From assembly GCA_001464665.1 (NCBI GenBank), contig LNDP01000014.1:1-64000 (forward strand): DNA of 64,000 nt, written 5' to 3'. The translations under genes were made by a program, and so were the position numbers. A model generated the notes under the pieces. The model worked only from the letters and a program-made list of their open reading frames with translations. It was not told where the DNA came from and searched no databases. The DNA comes from Acidobacteria bacterium Ga0074141. GTDB taxonomy: Bacteria > Acidobacteriota > Blastocatellia > Pyrinomonadales > Pyrinomonadaceae. The stretch's first letter is position 1. Every line of letters starts with the position of its first letter. Shown piece after piece: positions 1 through 7,905 of this stretch.

Positions 1-93
1 TCTACTGCTCTGCCGGCGATGCCGCGACGCATCCGTCAGACGAGCGGCCGGGCGTGCTCAACAATCACTTTTTGACCAGCAAGGAGAATTGGA

Positions 94-348
94 ATGGGCG
101 TAAACAGCAAACACGAGGTCCTCATCCTGCTCAAGGACGAGCGGATCGGAGTCATCGCCCTTGAGCTGATCCCGAGCGTGAACACATTCACGGTCGCCAA
201 GTTCGACACGAGCACCATGCCGGCACCGGTCACCCGGACCAACTTCATGGGCGAAGACAGCGCAATGGACGCCTACACTCAAGCCGAAAAGACCTCGCTC
301 GAACGCGGCTGGACGATCGCACATCGCGGGGAACGTAACCGCGGATAG
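94..348 (+). CDS. Hypothetical phage protein, 84 aa
   Basis: A short soluble protein whose family I do not recognise. The ATG is preceded by a good Shine-Dalgarno sequence (AAGGAG, about 9 bases upstream), which supports the start. It has no membrane segment or cysteine motif. It opens a run of three small genes (94-1229) just upstream of the terminase genes, with an 8-base gap to the next gene, so it probably shares its transcript. This position is often taken by late regulators or packaging accessories, but the sequence itself does not show either role. Confidence 0.65.
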   Translation: MGVNSKHEVLILLKDERIGVIALELIPSVNTFTVAKFDTSTMPAPVTRTNFMGEDSAMDAYTQAEKTSLERGWTIAHRGERNRG

Positions 349-356
349 CAAAAACG

Positions 357-890
357 ATGAAAGGCTACACAAAGAAACCATGCCACGGATGCGGCGAAGT
401 GCCGGAGAGTTACGGCGGACGGCCGACCGAAGGCGTTTGCGCGTCATGCTCCAAACTGCTTGAGTTCGCGAAGAAAACAAAGGCCCGTTTGGAGACGAAC
501 CCCGAGAAGGGGCTGTACAAGCTGCCGTGGGCTCATTACGAACTGCCGTACATCAGCAAGACCGATACGGCCTTTTACGACGAGGATCCCACCCCAACGA
601 CGAAGTTTCAAAAGGCGATCTTTCGTCTCATCCACGCGGTCGCAGAGATCGATAATCTCAACAAGCGATACGGCCCTGAGGATCACGTGGTCGAAGGCAC
701 AAAGTCACATGAAGGCCTGGGCTGGCTGAACCCCGGAGTTCGGGATGATCTGAACACGATCTATTTGTCCGTAATGGCGATGACCGAGGAAGCGTATGCC
801 AAGGGCAAGAAAGACGGTGAGCGTTTCATCGTCGCACTCGCCACCGGCGATGTTTCGATCGAGAGATTCAACGAAGTAGTGACGAAATAG
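357..890 (+). CDS. Zinc-ribbon phage protein, 177 aa
   Basis: Residues 9-31 carry a CxxC pair (Cys9, Cys12) and a second CxxC pair (Cys28, Cys31), a compact zinc ribbon. The rest is a mostly helical region with no motif I recognise. Such N-terminal ribbons usually bind nucleic acid or hold a small protein domain together. The gene lies between an unknown ORF and an XRE regulator that also has a cysteine knuckle, so a role in DNA binding or late regulation is plausible but inferred. The start is the first ATG after the previous stop. The upstream bases are A-rich, with only a weak ribosome site. Confidence 0.65.
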   Translation: MKGYTKKPCHGCGEVPESYGGRPTEGVCASCSKLLEFAKKTKARLETNPEKGLYKLPWAHYELPYISKTDTAFYDEDPTPTTKFQKAIFRLIHAVAEIDNLNKRYGPEDHVVEGTKSHEGLGWLNPGVRDDLNTIYLSVMAMTEEAYAKGKKDGERFIVALATGDVSIERFNEVVTK

Positions 891-896
891 ATACAA

Positions 897-1229
897 ATGA
901 AGTGGGATGAGATCAAGCAAACAGCCGATTGCCGATGTTGTAAAGGGACGGGCAAGACCTACGACCATCGGGAGATTGGGCGAACGGTCAAGGATGCAAG
1001 AAAAGCGGCGGGGCTGAAACTGTGGGAAGTACATCGAGGTTCCGGTTATTCCATTTCCTACATCTGCGATCTTGAACAAGGGCGAAAGCCGTGGAGTTCA
1101 GAGCCTTACGAGAAAATAATGGGAGCGATACTGCGGTTGATCAAGAGCGGCCCATTTGCCTATCGACGATACAATTCACCGGAACAAGACGAAGTAACAC
1201 AGGGAGCTGACCAGGGCGATGACGCCTGA
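897..1229 (+). CDS. XRE-family HTH regulator with N-terminal cysteine knuckle, 110 aa
   Basis: Residues about 27-70 form a helix-turn-helix of the XRE/Cro type, recognised from the pattern of an early Arg-x-Ala-Gly helix followed by a serine-rich turn and the segment with ISYICDLEQGRK, typical of helix 3 and its flank. The N-terminus has a CxCCxGxG knuckle resembling half of a DnaJ zinc repeat. The protein is therefore a probable sequence-specific DNA-binding regulator. It is encoded immediately before the terminase operon and could act on the direct repeat at 1344-1374 or on the late promoters, but nothing in the sequence proves the target. The start is close to the previous stop (6-base gap). 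Confidence 0.7.
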   Translation: MKWDEIKQTADCRCCKGTGKTYDHREIGRTVKDARKAAGLKLWEVHRGSGYSISYICDLEQGRKPWSSEPYEKIMGAILRLIKSGPFAYRRYNSPEQDEVTQGADQGDDA

Positions 1230-1330
1230 CCACTGCAAAGCCAGACGCCGGGCATATCGGTCGTTGTAGCGGACGATGTCGCGGTGCTCACGAGTCATAA
1301 TCACGATGGACTAGGGAATTATACACAAAG

Positions 1331-1358
1331 TTGATTCAAAGCGGCGCAACCCTATAAA
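1331..1358 (+). promoter_or_regulatory. Candidate promoter of the terminase genes
   Basis: TTGATT, a 16-base spacer and TATAAA lie in the 143-base gap before the terminase small-subunit gene. The start point would fall only about 8-10 bases before the ATG at 1373, so the leader would be very short. The downstream element overlaps the first copy of a 12-base direct repeat (see 1344-1374), which suggests control by a bound protein. Inference from consensus only. Confidence 0.4.
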
Positions 1359-1374
1359 GAGCGCGCAACCCTAT
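1344..1374 (+). repeat. Tandem 12-base direct repeat overlapping the terS start
   Basis: GCGCAACCCTAT occurs at 1344-1355 and 1363-1374, a 19-base period, with the second copy ending inside the start codon. Together with the overlapping candidate promoter it looks like an operator, for example for the XRE-type regulator encoded just upstream. A duplicated promoter/ribosome-site segment is the simpler alternative. Confidence 0.5.
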
Positions 1375-2074
1375 GAAGCAAAAAGCACCGGCGAAAAAAC
1401 GTAAATGCGGAGCCAAAACAAAGACCACAGGGCTTCCGTGCGAAAAGTCGCCAATGACAAATGGCCGATGCAGGCTTCACGGCGGCAAAACACCGTCCGG
1501 CACGGCCAGTCCGCACTACAAACACGGCCTCTATTCGCGTTATCTACCGAAACCACTCCGAACCACCTTCGATTCCGTCGCCGAGGATCCAAAGCTTAAC
1601 GAGCTATCGACCGAGATACAGCTGATCACAGCACTACTCGAACGCAGGCTTTCGCTGCTGTCGTCCAGCATCGGTGACGACGATGCGATGGATCTTGCCG
1701 AGGAAGAATTCAACGCACTCGACGACGCTCTGTTTGCAAATGACATCAAGGCGGCTAAAATGGTCGCGAAGTCGCTTCGGAAGACGATTCTGGCGGCACG
1801 GCGCGAATATCAGATCTTCGACGAGGTCAAAGAACTGATCGCTCAGAAGGAAAAGCTGGTCCGGGCAGAATCGTTCCGGCTGGACAAACTCGGGGGCAAT
1901 GTGCCGGTCGGACAAGTGATCGTTTACATCAACAAGGTCGAGAAGGCGATGGCAGTGATCCCGGATGCAGAGATACGCGCAGCAGTTGTTGGGGAATTCA
2001 AAAGGCTTCTTGGCCCGGAGCTTCGTAGCGGCCTTGGAGGGGAAGAATTTAGGGACGGCGGTCCAGGCGAATAA
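1373..2074 (+). CDS. terS: Terminase small subunit (HGGxSTG-type), 233 aa
   Basis: The N-terminal 60 residues have the pattern known from many phage small terminase subunits and terminase-linked proteins: a basic start, a CGAKTK...C...C cysteine pattern, then a HGGKTPSG element and HGLYS. The remainder is helical and charged, as expected for an oligomerising, DNA-recognising packaging subunit that hands the concatemer to the large subunit. It lies directly upstream of the large subunit, which it overlaps if the earliest large-subunit start is used. Length (233 aa) fits the upper range for the family. The function rests on the motif and the neighbour. Confidence 0.75.
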   Translation: MKQKAPAKKRKCGAKTKTTGLPCEKSPMTNGRCRLHGGKTPSGTASPHYKHGLYSRYLPKPLRTTFDSVAEDPKLNELSTEIQLITALLERRLSLLSSSIGDDDAMDLAEEEFNALDDALFANDIKAAKMVAKSLRKTILAARREYQIFDEVKELIAQKEKLVRAESFRLDKLGGNVPVGQVIVYINKVEKAMAVIPDAEIRAAVVGEFKRLLGPELRSGLGGEEFRDGGPGE

Positions 2075-4232
2075 GCAAGACAACTTTCAGCTATCGAACG
2101 AATTGAAGGCGGCGATCCGGAAGAATTGGAGAGCCGCCTATTCTTTGCTCTTCGGCGACGAATTCGTTGATGTCCTCGCTCCGCACCACGAGCGAACGAT
2201 CCGCTGGCATTGGGCTGCCCGGCACCGCATTTGCCGCAACGAGCGGCCTTTCCGCGGCTACTACGCGGATTTCCCGATGTGGTCACGCGGTCACATGAAA
2301 TCGACGATTGCGCGGCGTCTGGCGATCATGGACGCGGTCATTGAGCTGTTCTACGGGCGAAGCGGTTACTGCCTGTACTTCTCCGGCACGGACAACAAGA
2401 CCGAGAAGCACGCTCTTTCGATAATGCAGCTCCTGCAATCGTCCGCACTCCAAAAACATGCCCCAACCCTGACGATGGTCAAGCGGGACGCTCAGACGAA
2501 CAGCAGCCGCGGATGGAAGGCCACTCTGCTCTACACCGCAAGCGGCCATGTGTTCCACTTCGGTTCGCTGCAATCGGGACTGGCAGGCGGCAACATCGAC
2601 AACGTCCGGCCGAGCATCATCATCCCGGACGACATCGACGACCGTAAGCTGTCCGCCACGATCACCGAGAAGAACTTCGAAACCTTCACCAGCGAGATCC
2701 TGCCGATGGGTGCGATCGGAACTCTGACCGTTTGGGCTCAGAACCTCATCAATCGCCATTCGATCATGTACCGGATCTACACCAACCAAGCGCGAGTGCT
2801 CGTCAATCGCCGACCGTCGCGGCCGGTGCCGGCAGTTGTCGGGCTGCTCACAGAAAAGCGGAAGACCACGGTCCTCGGGATCGAGATAGTCCGCGATGTG
2901 ATCACTGCCGGAACGGCAACATGGAGGTATATGGACATAACAGCGTGCCAGGACGAGCTCGACCGCATCGGCCTGCCGGCGTTCATGCGGGAGTGCCAGC
3001 ACGAGGTCGAGGGCGAGGACGAGCGACGTATGCTCCACGCCTATCGTGACGACATTCATTGCATTTCGACGAGCGAATTCGCATCGGTCTTCGGAACGAC
3101 CGCGATGCCGAAATCGTGGCGTAAGGAATGGGGAAACGATTGGGCGAGAACCAAGACGCGATTCCACGCGAACGTCGCTCTCTGGCGGACCGTCTCACCG
3201 CGGAATTCACCGCTGCCCGGCTTCGAGTTCATCTTCAACCCGATGAGCTTCAAGGCGAACGCTCAGTTCGAGGACGTCGCCGAGCGTGTTCTCGGCTGCC
3301 TCGACGAGTACGCAGTGCGGCGGATCGGCGGATCCGGCAACAAGACCTGGTCGGACCTTCGCCGGGAGGAGCTGCTTCGCATCAACTCGGCCGCTCACGC
3401 TCAGAGCTCGCTCGAACGGATCGAGCTGGAACAATCTGCTCTGGCCGAGATAATACCGCAATACTCCGAACCGCTGCTTCAAGAGCACAACGTCATCGGC
3501 GGCGTCGTCTCGCACGAGCGGGAGGACATTAGACGGGCTTACGCGACCGTGTACGGGCTTTCGTGCGTCGGTGTCAATCCCGGGAAGTTCGGCGGCGTAG
3601 AGCAGATCAACCGGGCGATGGCGGTCGACACCACCGAGGACCATCCGTTCCGGCCGGGCGTCAAAGGCTTCACACGCTGGTTCGTCGTCGTGCCGGACGA
3701 CACCACCGTCAAGCCGCGGCTGGTCAACGGACTGCTCGTCTATCCGCCGAAGCCGTACCCGAAGAACATGGCTGCCGAAGATCTGCACGACGACGACCTG
3801 TTTCGCCGGCAGATGATCGAGTGGGAAATGGCAGAGCCGAAGCTGCTCGAATCCGGCGAGAAGATCGACGAGCCGGTCAAGGCGATGGACGACTTCGGCA
3901 ACGAGCTGCAAATGATGTACGTCAACGGCGGACTCGACAACGAACCGCTGTCCATTCGCGAGGAGTACGAGCTGCTGGTCGAGCAGTCACCGGTGCAGGG
4001 CGTGATCGATGCGACCACCGAGCGAACGCGGTTCACCCGAATCCAACAGCTCGAAAAACTCGAGATCCGCGATCGGGCTCTTCGCCAGCTGCGGCATCGC
4101 CACGGCGACGATGCCGACGAGGACCTGACGCGGCAGATCCACTTCGACGACGACGATCCGGGGCCGGCCAACCCGCTCGACGAGGATGTCGATTTCGACG
4201 GCGATTCGGGGCCATGGTTCCAACCCCGTTGA
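1965..4232 (+). CDS. terL: Terminase large subunit (packaging ATPase), up to 755 aa
   Basis: Drives genome packaging into the prohead. A deviant Walker A, SRGHMKST, is encoded at 2283-2306, followed about 110 residues later by a Walker B-like IIIPDDIDD (about 2614-2637), as in viral packaging ATPases. The C-terminal half should hold the RNase H-like nuclease, but I could not assign its acidic triad with confidence. The start is uncertain: the ATG at 1965 would overlap terS by 110 bases, and TTG starts at about 2033 and 2103 would reduce the overlap. The last codons are acidic. The stop overlaps a promoter at 4229. Confidence 0.8.
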   Translation: MQRYAQQLLGNSKGFLARSFVAALEGKNLGTAVQANKQDNFQLSNELKAAIRKNWRAAYSLLFGDEFVDVLAPHHERTIRWHWAARHRICRNERPFRGYYADFPMWSRGHMKSTIARRLAIMDAVIELFYGRSGYCLYFSGTDNKTEKHALSIMQLLQSSALQKHAPTLTMVKRDAQTNSSRGWKATLLYTASGHVFHFGSLQSGLAGGNIDNVRPSIIIPDDIDDRKLSATITEKNFETFTSEILPMGAIGTLTVWAQNLINRHSIMYRIYTNQARVLVNRRPSRPVPAVVGLLTEKRKTTVLGIEIVRDVITAGTATWRYMDITACQDELDRIGLPAFMRECQHEVEGEDERRMLHAYRDDIHCISTSEFASVFGTTAMPKSWRKEWGNDWARTKTRFHANVALWRTVSPRNSPLPGFEFIFNPMSFKANAQFEDVAERVLGCLDEYAVRRIGGSGNKTWSDLRREELLRINSAAHAQSSLERIELEQSALAEIIPQYSEPLLQEHNVIGGVVSHEREDIRRAYATVYGLSCVGVNPGKFGGVEQINRAMAVDTTEDHPFRPGVKGFTRWFVVVPDDTTVKPRLVNGLLVYPPKPYPKNMAAEDLHDDDLFRRQMIEWEMAEPKLLESGEKIDEPVKAMDDFGNELQMMYVNGGLDNEPLSIREEYELLVEQSPVQGVIDATTERTRFTRIQQLEKLEIRDRALRQLRHRHGDDADEDLTRQIHFDDDDPGPANPLDEDVDFDGDSGPWFQPR

Positions 4233-4256
4233 CATTTTCGCGGACTCTGGTAAATT
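4229..4256 (+). promoter_or_regulatory. Promoter upstream of the 67-aa zinc-ribbon gene
   Basis: TTGACA, a 16-base spacer and TAAATT overlap the terL stop codon. The first 13 bases closely match those of the promoter at 4498 (TTGAC[A/G]TT[T/C]TCGC), so the two look like duplicates. This copy lacks the palindrome and terminator leader that follows the later one. Confidence 0.6.
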
Positions 4257-4291
4257 GAACCTCAGCCACCTGCTTGCTACGAGCGAGCTTA

Positions 4292-4495
4292 ATGATCCGT
4301 CCCATAACCTGCCCGAACTGCAAAAAAGTTTCCGCCTGGTACGACGATGTTCAATGCTGCCTGATCGAGATCGAGATGCCGCCCGGAATCATGGTTTTCG
4401 GTGCATATTTCACATGTCAGAGCTGTTCGGCCCGGTTCTCGTTCAACGGCTTGAAGCTGAAAAAGCTTCGCCAGCAGAGGAAAAGACACGAGTGA
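4292..4495 (+). CDS. Small zinc-ribbon protein, 67 aa
   Basis: Two CxxC pairs (Cys7/Cys10 and Cys42/Cys45) separated by about 30 residues, with the second written CQSC and followed by an aromatic and a basic tail, form a zinc-ribbon like those of small transcription-associated proteins. I prefer the ATG at 4292 to an upstream in-frame TTG (4274), because a purine-rich GAGCGAG lies 5 bases ahead of it. The gene has its own promoter (4229) and is followed at once by the promoter and terminator cassette at 4498. It could be a late transcription factor. That is inference from fold type and position. Confidence 0.65.
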   Translation: MIRPITCPNCKKVSAWYDDVQCCLIEIEMPPGIMVFGAYFTCQSCSARFSFNGLKLKKLRQQRKRHE

Positions 4496-4497
4496 GT

Positions 4498-4527
4498 ATT
4501 GACGTTCTCGCAAAAATGACGTAAATT
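4498..4527 (+). promoter_or_regulatory. Module promoter 1 (head genes)
   Basis: TTGACG, a 17-base spacer and TAAATT, starting two bases after the stop of the zinc-ribbon gene. The expected start point is near 4534, just before the conserved leader. The equivalents at 24244 and 48014 have the same 17-base spacing and lie at nearly the same distance (17-18 bases) from the GAAGCGGCC of the leader. Confidence 0.65.
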
Positions 4528-4536
4528 TTTCGCAAA

Positions 4537-4607
4537 TTTGAAGCGGCCGTACGGCCCGATCCGGATGAGAGCTCCGCGACGCTAATACAGCGTTGCGGAG
4601 CTTTTTT
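4537..4607 (+). terminator. Leader cassette copy 1: palindrome plus intrinsic terminator
   Basis: It begins with TTTGAAGC, then the self-complementary GGCCGTACGGCC, then CCGGATGAGA and a terminator hairpin at 4571-4601 (GCTCCGC arms, a 12-13 bp stem with one wobble) followed by a run of T. Copies 2 (24283) and 3 (48051) share everything except the inner part of the terminator stem, which changes with compensating bases. As each copy follows a promoter, it would stop transcription after about 70 nt unless overridden. It may also simply terminate the upstream operon. Confidence 0.85.
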
Positions 4608-4638
4608 AATTGGCCAACACACACAGGAGATTTTAACG

Positions 4639-4941
4639 ATGTCTGAAACCTATCACGTTGCAACACAGCCTATCCGCTCAGGAGTCCGTGGCGGCATCAA
4701 GTTCGGCGAGCGCCAAGGAATGCTCGTGGATGGCGACCTGACCAGCGAGGCCAACGCCATTGCTGCGGTCGAGGCCGACCAGGCGACCCGCCACACCGCG
4801 GAGAACAACTTCGCACAACGCGTGATCCCGTCGCTCGAAGCTGCCGACGAGTTCGTGCCCGGCTTCACGTCCGGGGGCAGTATCGACGCGATCGATGTGA
4901 TCACCGAGGAGGGCGACGAGCACCAGACGCTCCACTTCTAG
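4639..4941 (+). CDS. Hypothetical protein, first gene of the head module, 100 aa
   Basis: An acidic 100-residue protein with no recognised family. A clear ribosome site (AGGAG, 9-10 bases upstream) supports the ATG. It is the first gene after leader cassette 1 and lies one base before the next gene, so it is cotranscribed with the portal genes. A role as a small head or decoration protein or a packaging accessory is possible from position only. The first gene after leader cassette 3 (48143) is similarly small and acidic, but I see no convincing sequence similarity between the two. Confidence 0.6.
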   Translation: MSETYHVATQPIRSGVRGGIKFGERQGMLVDGDLTSEANAIAAVEADQATRHTAENNFAQRVIPSLEAADEFVPGFTSGGSIDAIDVITEEGDEHQTLHF

Positions 4942-4942
4942 G

Positions 4943-5353
4943 ATGGGAAAGCTTGCGGAATGGTTATGGACACGGCGGCTCTGCGAGGAACAGGCGGCAA
5001 GGATCAGCCATCTTGACGCCCAGAACGCAAAACTGCGCGAACGCCTCTACCAAGAGATCGACGCGAACCGCCGACGCGAGGACGCTCTCGTCGGAGCCAT
5101 AACGCAAGCAGCCCTGGGCGAGCGGAGCGTAACTCCATTCCACGCTCCGCTCGCCAACGTACCCGATGAGCCACCGGATCCCGAAGACCTCGAACTCGAC
5201 GAAATAGCGCCGAACGGGGTGCCGGAAGTGGTGATCCAGCAACGCATAAAACAGTACGTCATCGCCGCCGCGGAGCGGGGAGCGCCGTACCCGCCCGACG
5301 CGATCGAGCAGCTACGCGAAAAGCTTAGGACCTGCCCGCCCGAGGACATTTGA
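4943..5353 (+). CDS. Coiled-coil hypothetical protein upstream of portal, 136 aa
   Basis: The first 55 residues are strongly charged and heptad-like (a coiled coil rich in Arg, Glu and Leu). The middle is proline/aspartate-rich and the C-terminus is helical. The stop codon overlaps the portal start (TGATG), which indicates translational coupling and probably stoichiometric production with the portal. It may be a head-assembly accessory. No family recognised. Confidence 0.6.
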   Translation: MGKLAEWLWTRRLCEEQAARISHLDAQNAKLRERLYQEIDANRRREDALVGAITQAALGERSVTPFHAPLANVPDEPPDPEDLELDEIAPNGVPEVVIQQRIKQYVIAAAERGAPYPPDAIEQLREKLRTCPPEDI

Positions 5354-7896
5354 TGCAGCCACAAGCACGTGCCATGAATCTCGCACCGGTCAAGCCGCTC
5401 ACCAAATTGGGCGAGGCGGTAAAGCCGCGGGAATACTCCAATCTGGCCGAGTTCATCCGGGAGCTGCACCTGCACTTCAAGAACAAGAACGTCCGCGTCC
5501 GGCACGAGGTCGCCGAGCAAGGCCGCATGATGGCGAATCTGCGGTCCGGCAAGCTTGAGCTGCGTCGCGATCCGCTCTACGGCACCCTGACGCTCCTCGA
5601 ACCGCTTCCGCACCAGCCGCGAAGCGATATGCACGTTTACCCGCTCGCGCAGACCAATTCCAGCCAGCTGACGAGCGTCTGGACGCTCTCTCGGCCTCGC
5701 GTGGTCCCGCGGCTGTTCGGCGACAGCGACCGGGCACAGATCCAGACCGCTCTCGTCCAGCAGGTGATCGATCACTACGCGACCGAGTACCTCCACGACG
5801 AGATGTTCAATCAGCGGGAATCGCTCTCGATGATGGACTACGGCACCGCAGTTTACGGCGTCTATTACGACCTGACGCTGAACAAGATCACATCCGTCCT
5901 GCCGGTCGTCGCAGACACCAACAAGAACATATTTCCGGGCTATCAGTACTGCATGTCATGCCCGATGGAAGGGACGCCAAAGGATTTCAAGATCAAGGGC
6001 GAAATGCTGCCCCGGTGTCCGCAGTGCGGCACCTACAACGTCTCGAACGCCCTGGCACCGCAGACCGCCAAAGTGACCGAGGTCATTGGAGGCCGGGAGT
6101 TCGAACAAGGCGACATCCTGATCCAGCTCGAACCCGTTCCCGCGTTCAATTGGGACATGCGCAAGCTGATCCACGAATCGTCCTACGTGCAGCAGGCGAT
6201 CGAGGTCCCGCACCGGCTGCTCGAATCGCTGCTCAATGTGCCGATCGAGCATATCTCGCCGGACGCGGAGCACGGCATCCGCGTCATGAACGACCTCGGC
6301 AGCCGCGGCGGATCGCAGCCCGGGCTCGGCCGCGAGAATCTGCTCGGGAACACTGATCAGAATCAGGAAGGCACGCTCGGCTGGCAGGAATGGTATCGCC
6401 CGGAGATCTACGCCGGAGTGCGGTTTACATCCGACGAAAAGACACTATCCGGCGAAACCATCAAGGCCGGAGTGCCGCTCGAAGAATACTTCAAAGAAAG
6501 CCTTGGCGTATTGCTGATCGGCGACGATCTGGTCATCGGAGCGTTCGACGAGAAGTGCCCGCTATTCTCATCCGTCTATCACATTCAAAGCCACTCGGGT
6601 TACGGCAAGGGCACCGGCGATGCGATAGAGATCGCTGCGGACCTGACGCAGGCACACTCGGCAGCTCTCGCCACGATCAAGCGATACGGTGCCGGAGGCG
6701 GCTTCGTCTATGACAAGCGGGCGCTGACGCGGCAGGAAGCCAAACGCATCCTCAAGCCGGGCGGAATGGCCGGTGCCGACCTTGCTAAATCGGGAGCCGC
6801 ACGCGTCGAGGACCTGATCCACAGCGTCACGACCAACGAGGTCAATCAATCGAACATGGTGATGATCGCCCAGCTCGTCAACATGCTCAACATGGCGTTC
6901 CAGACCACCGACTTCACGCAGGGTGTCGCTGACAGCCGCGTCAAGGTCGATACGCTCGGCGGACAGCAGCTCCTTCAAGCTCAGCAGCAGCAACGGACCG
7001 CAGCCCCGCTCAGGCTCAAGGGTTACGCCTGGGCGATGGTGCTCGAAGAGGCGGTTTCCTGCTTCCGGAAGCACGTTCGCATACCGCTCTACTTCATGAC
7101 CGGCGACAACTTCAAGCTGACCAGCGGGAAGTACATCAGCGGAGAAGATCTTCCCAAGCGTGTCCGCTGCACGTTCGTTCGCGATTCGGAGATCCCGAAC
7201 AACGAGCTGACCCGCCAGCAAAACCTGACGACGATGATGCAGGCCGCTCCCGGATTCGGTGTTCCGTTCGTCCAGCTGATGCAGATGGAACCGCGGATCG
7301 CCTCGTGGTTCGCCGATGAGTACAAGACCGACCTCCCGATCGCAGACTACGGCGAACTGCTGATGCGGTGCCGTGAACGGCTTGATCAGGTGATCGAGCT
7401 CGCCGGCGAGGAAGAACAGGTCGCAATGCTGACCGGATTCGCTCCCGATCCGCAAATGTCGGTCGAACGCATCCTTAGCCAGCTATCGCCGCCGCTCGAT
7501 GCCTCCGAGCTGTACCACGTGATCAAGGCGCAGATCCTCTCCGATTACCTCGACAACGACGAGGTCAAGGAATGGTCGCCGCTGACCCAAATGGCGGTCC
7601 GCGCACTGATCATGCGCCACTACCAGCTTGATCGTGATTTCCGCTACGGGCTGCAGGTGCTCGAAGCACAGGGGCAGGCAGGCGTTACCGGTGCCGCGAT
7701 GGCAATGGCCGCTCCCGCCATGCAGGCGGAACGCGACCAGGCGACCGAGGATGAGGCCATGGGCCGGGCTGCCGACGTCATCGGCGACGAAGAAGCCCAC
7801 CTCCGGGAACAGGAAGCCGCCGATGCCGATCATGGCCGTGCGGTCGAACTTGAACAAATCAAACAGAGGTCGAAGGGTTCGGCCTCAAAGGAGTAA
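5353..7896 (+). CDS. Portal protein, about 847 aa
   Basis: The dodecameric portal forms the DNA channel and packaging vertex. The call rests on size, position (after the terminase genes, before scaffold and capsid) and on composition: a long alpha/beta core, a glutamine-rich helix near residues 535-560 like portal crown or barrel regions, and an acidic helical C-terminus. The start is the ATG overlapping the previous stop, with GAGG ahead of it. Unusual is a zinc-ribbon insertion: Cys200, Cys203, Cys222 and Cys225 in CxxC-x18-CxxC spacing. I did not recognise a specific portal family by signature, so assignment to a subfamily is open. Confidence 0.7.
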   Translation: MQPQARAMNLAPVKPLTKLGEAVKPREYSNLAEFIRELHLHFKNKNVRVRHEVAEQGRMMANLRSGKLELRRDPLYGTLTLLEPLPHQPRSDMHVYPLAQTNSSQLTSVWTLSRPRVVPRLFGDSDRAQIQTALVQQVIDHYATEYLHDEMFNQRESLSMMDYGTAVYGVYYDLTLNKITSVLPVVADTNKNIFPGYQYCMSCPMEGTPKDFKIKGEMLPRCPQCGTYNVSNALAPQTAKVTEVIGGREFEQGDILIQLEPVPAFNWDMRKLIHESSYVQQAIEVPHRLLESLLNVPIEHISPDAEHGIRVMNDLGSRGGSQPGLGRENLLGNTDQNQEGTLGWQEWYRPEIYAGVRFTSDEKTLSGETIKAGVPLEEYFKESLGVLLIGDDLVIGAFDEKCPLFSSVYHIQSHSGYGKGTGDAIEIAADLTQAHSAALATIKRYGAGGGFVYDKRALTRQEAKRILKPGGMAGADLAKSGAARVEDLIHSVTTNEVNQSNMVMIAQLVNMLNMAFQTTDFTQGVADSRVKVDTLGGQQLLQAQQQQRTAAPLRLKGYAWAMVLEEAVSCFRKHVRIPLYFMTGDNFKLTSGKYISGEDLPKRVRCTFVRDSEIPNNELTRQQNLTTMMQAAPGFGVPFVQLMQMEPRIASWFADEYKTDLPIADYGELLMRCRERLDQVIELAGEEEQVAMLTGFAPDPQMSVERILSQLSPPLDASELYHVIKAQILSDYLDNDEVKEWSPLTQMAVRALIMRHYQLDRDFRYGLQVLEAQGQAGVTGAAMAMAAPAMQAERDQATEDEAMGRAADVIGDEEAHLREQEAADADHGRAVELEQIKQRSKGSASKE

Positions 7897-7905
7897 TTTA
7901 CGACT

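Noticed and set aside
1-75. Open frame running from the left edge to a stop at 73-75, possibly the end of a gene.
   Set aside because: Only 24 codons are visible, other frames are also open, and the composition gives no clear preference. It cannot be supported as a CDS.
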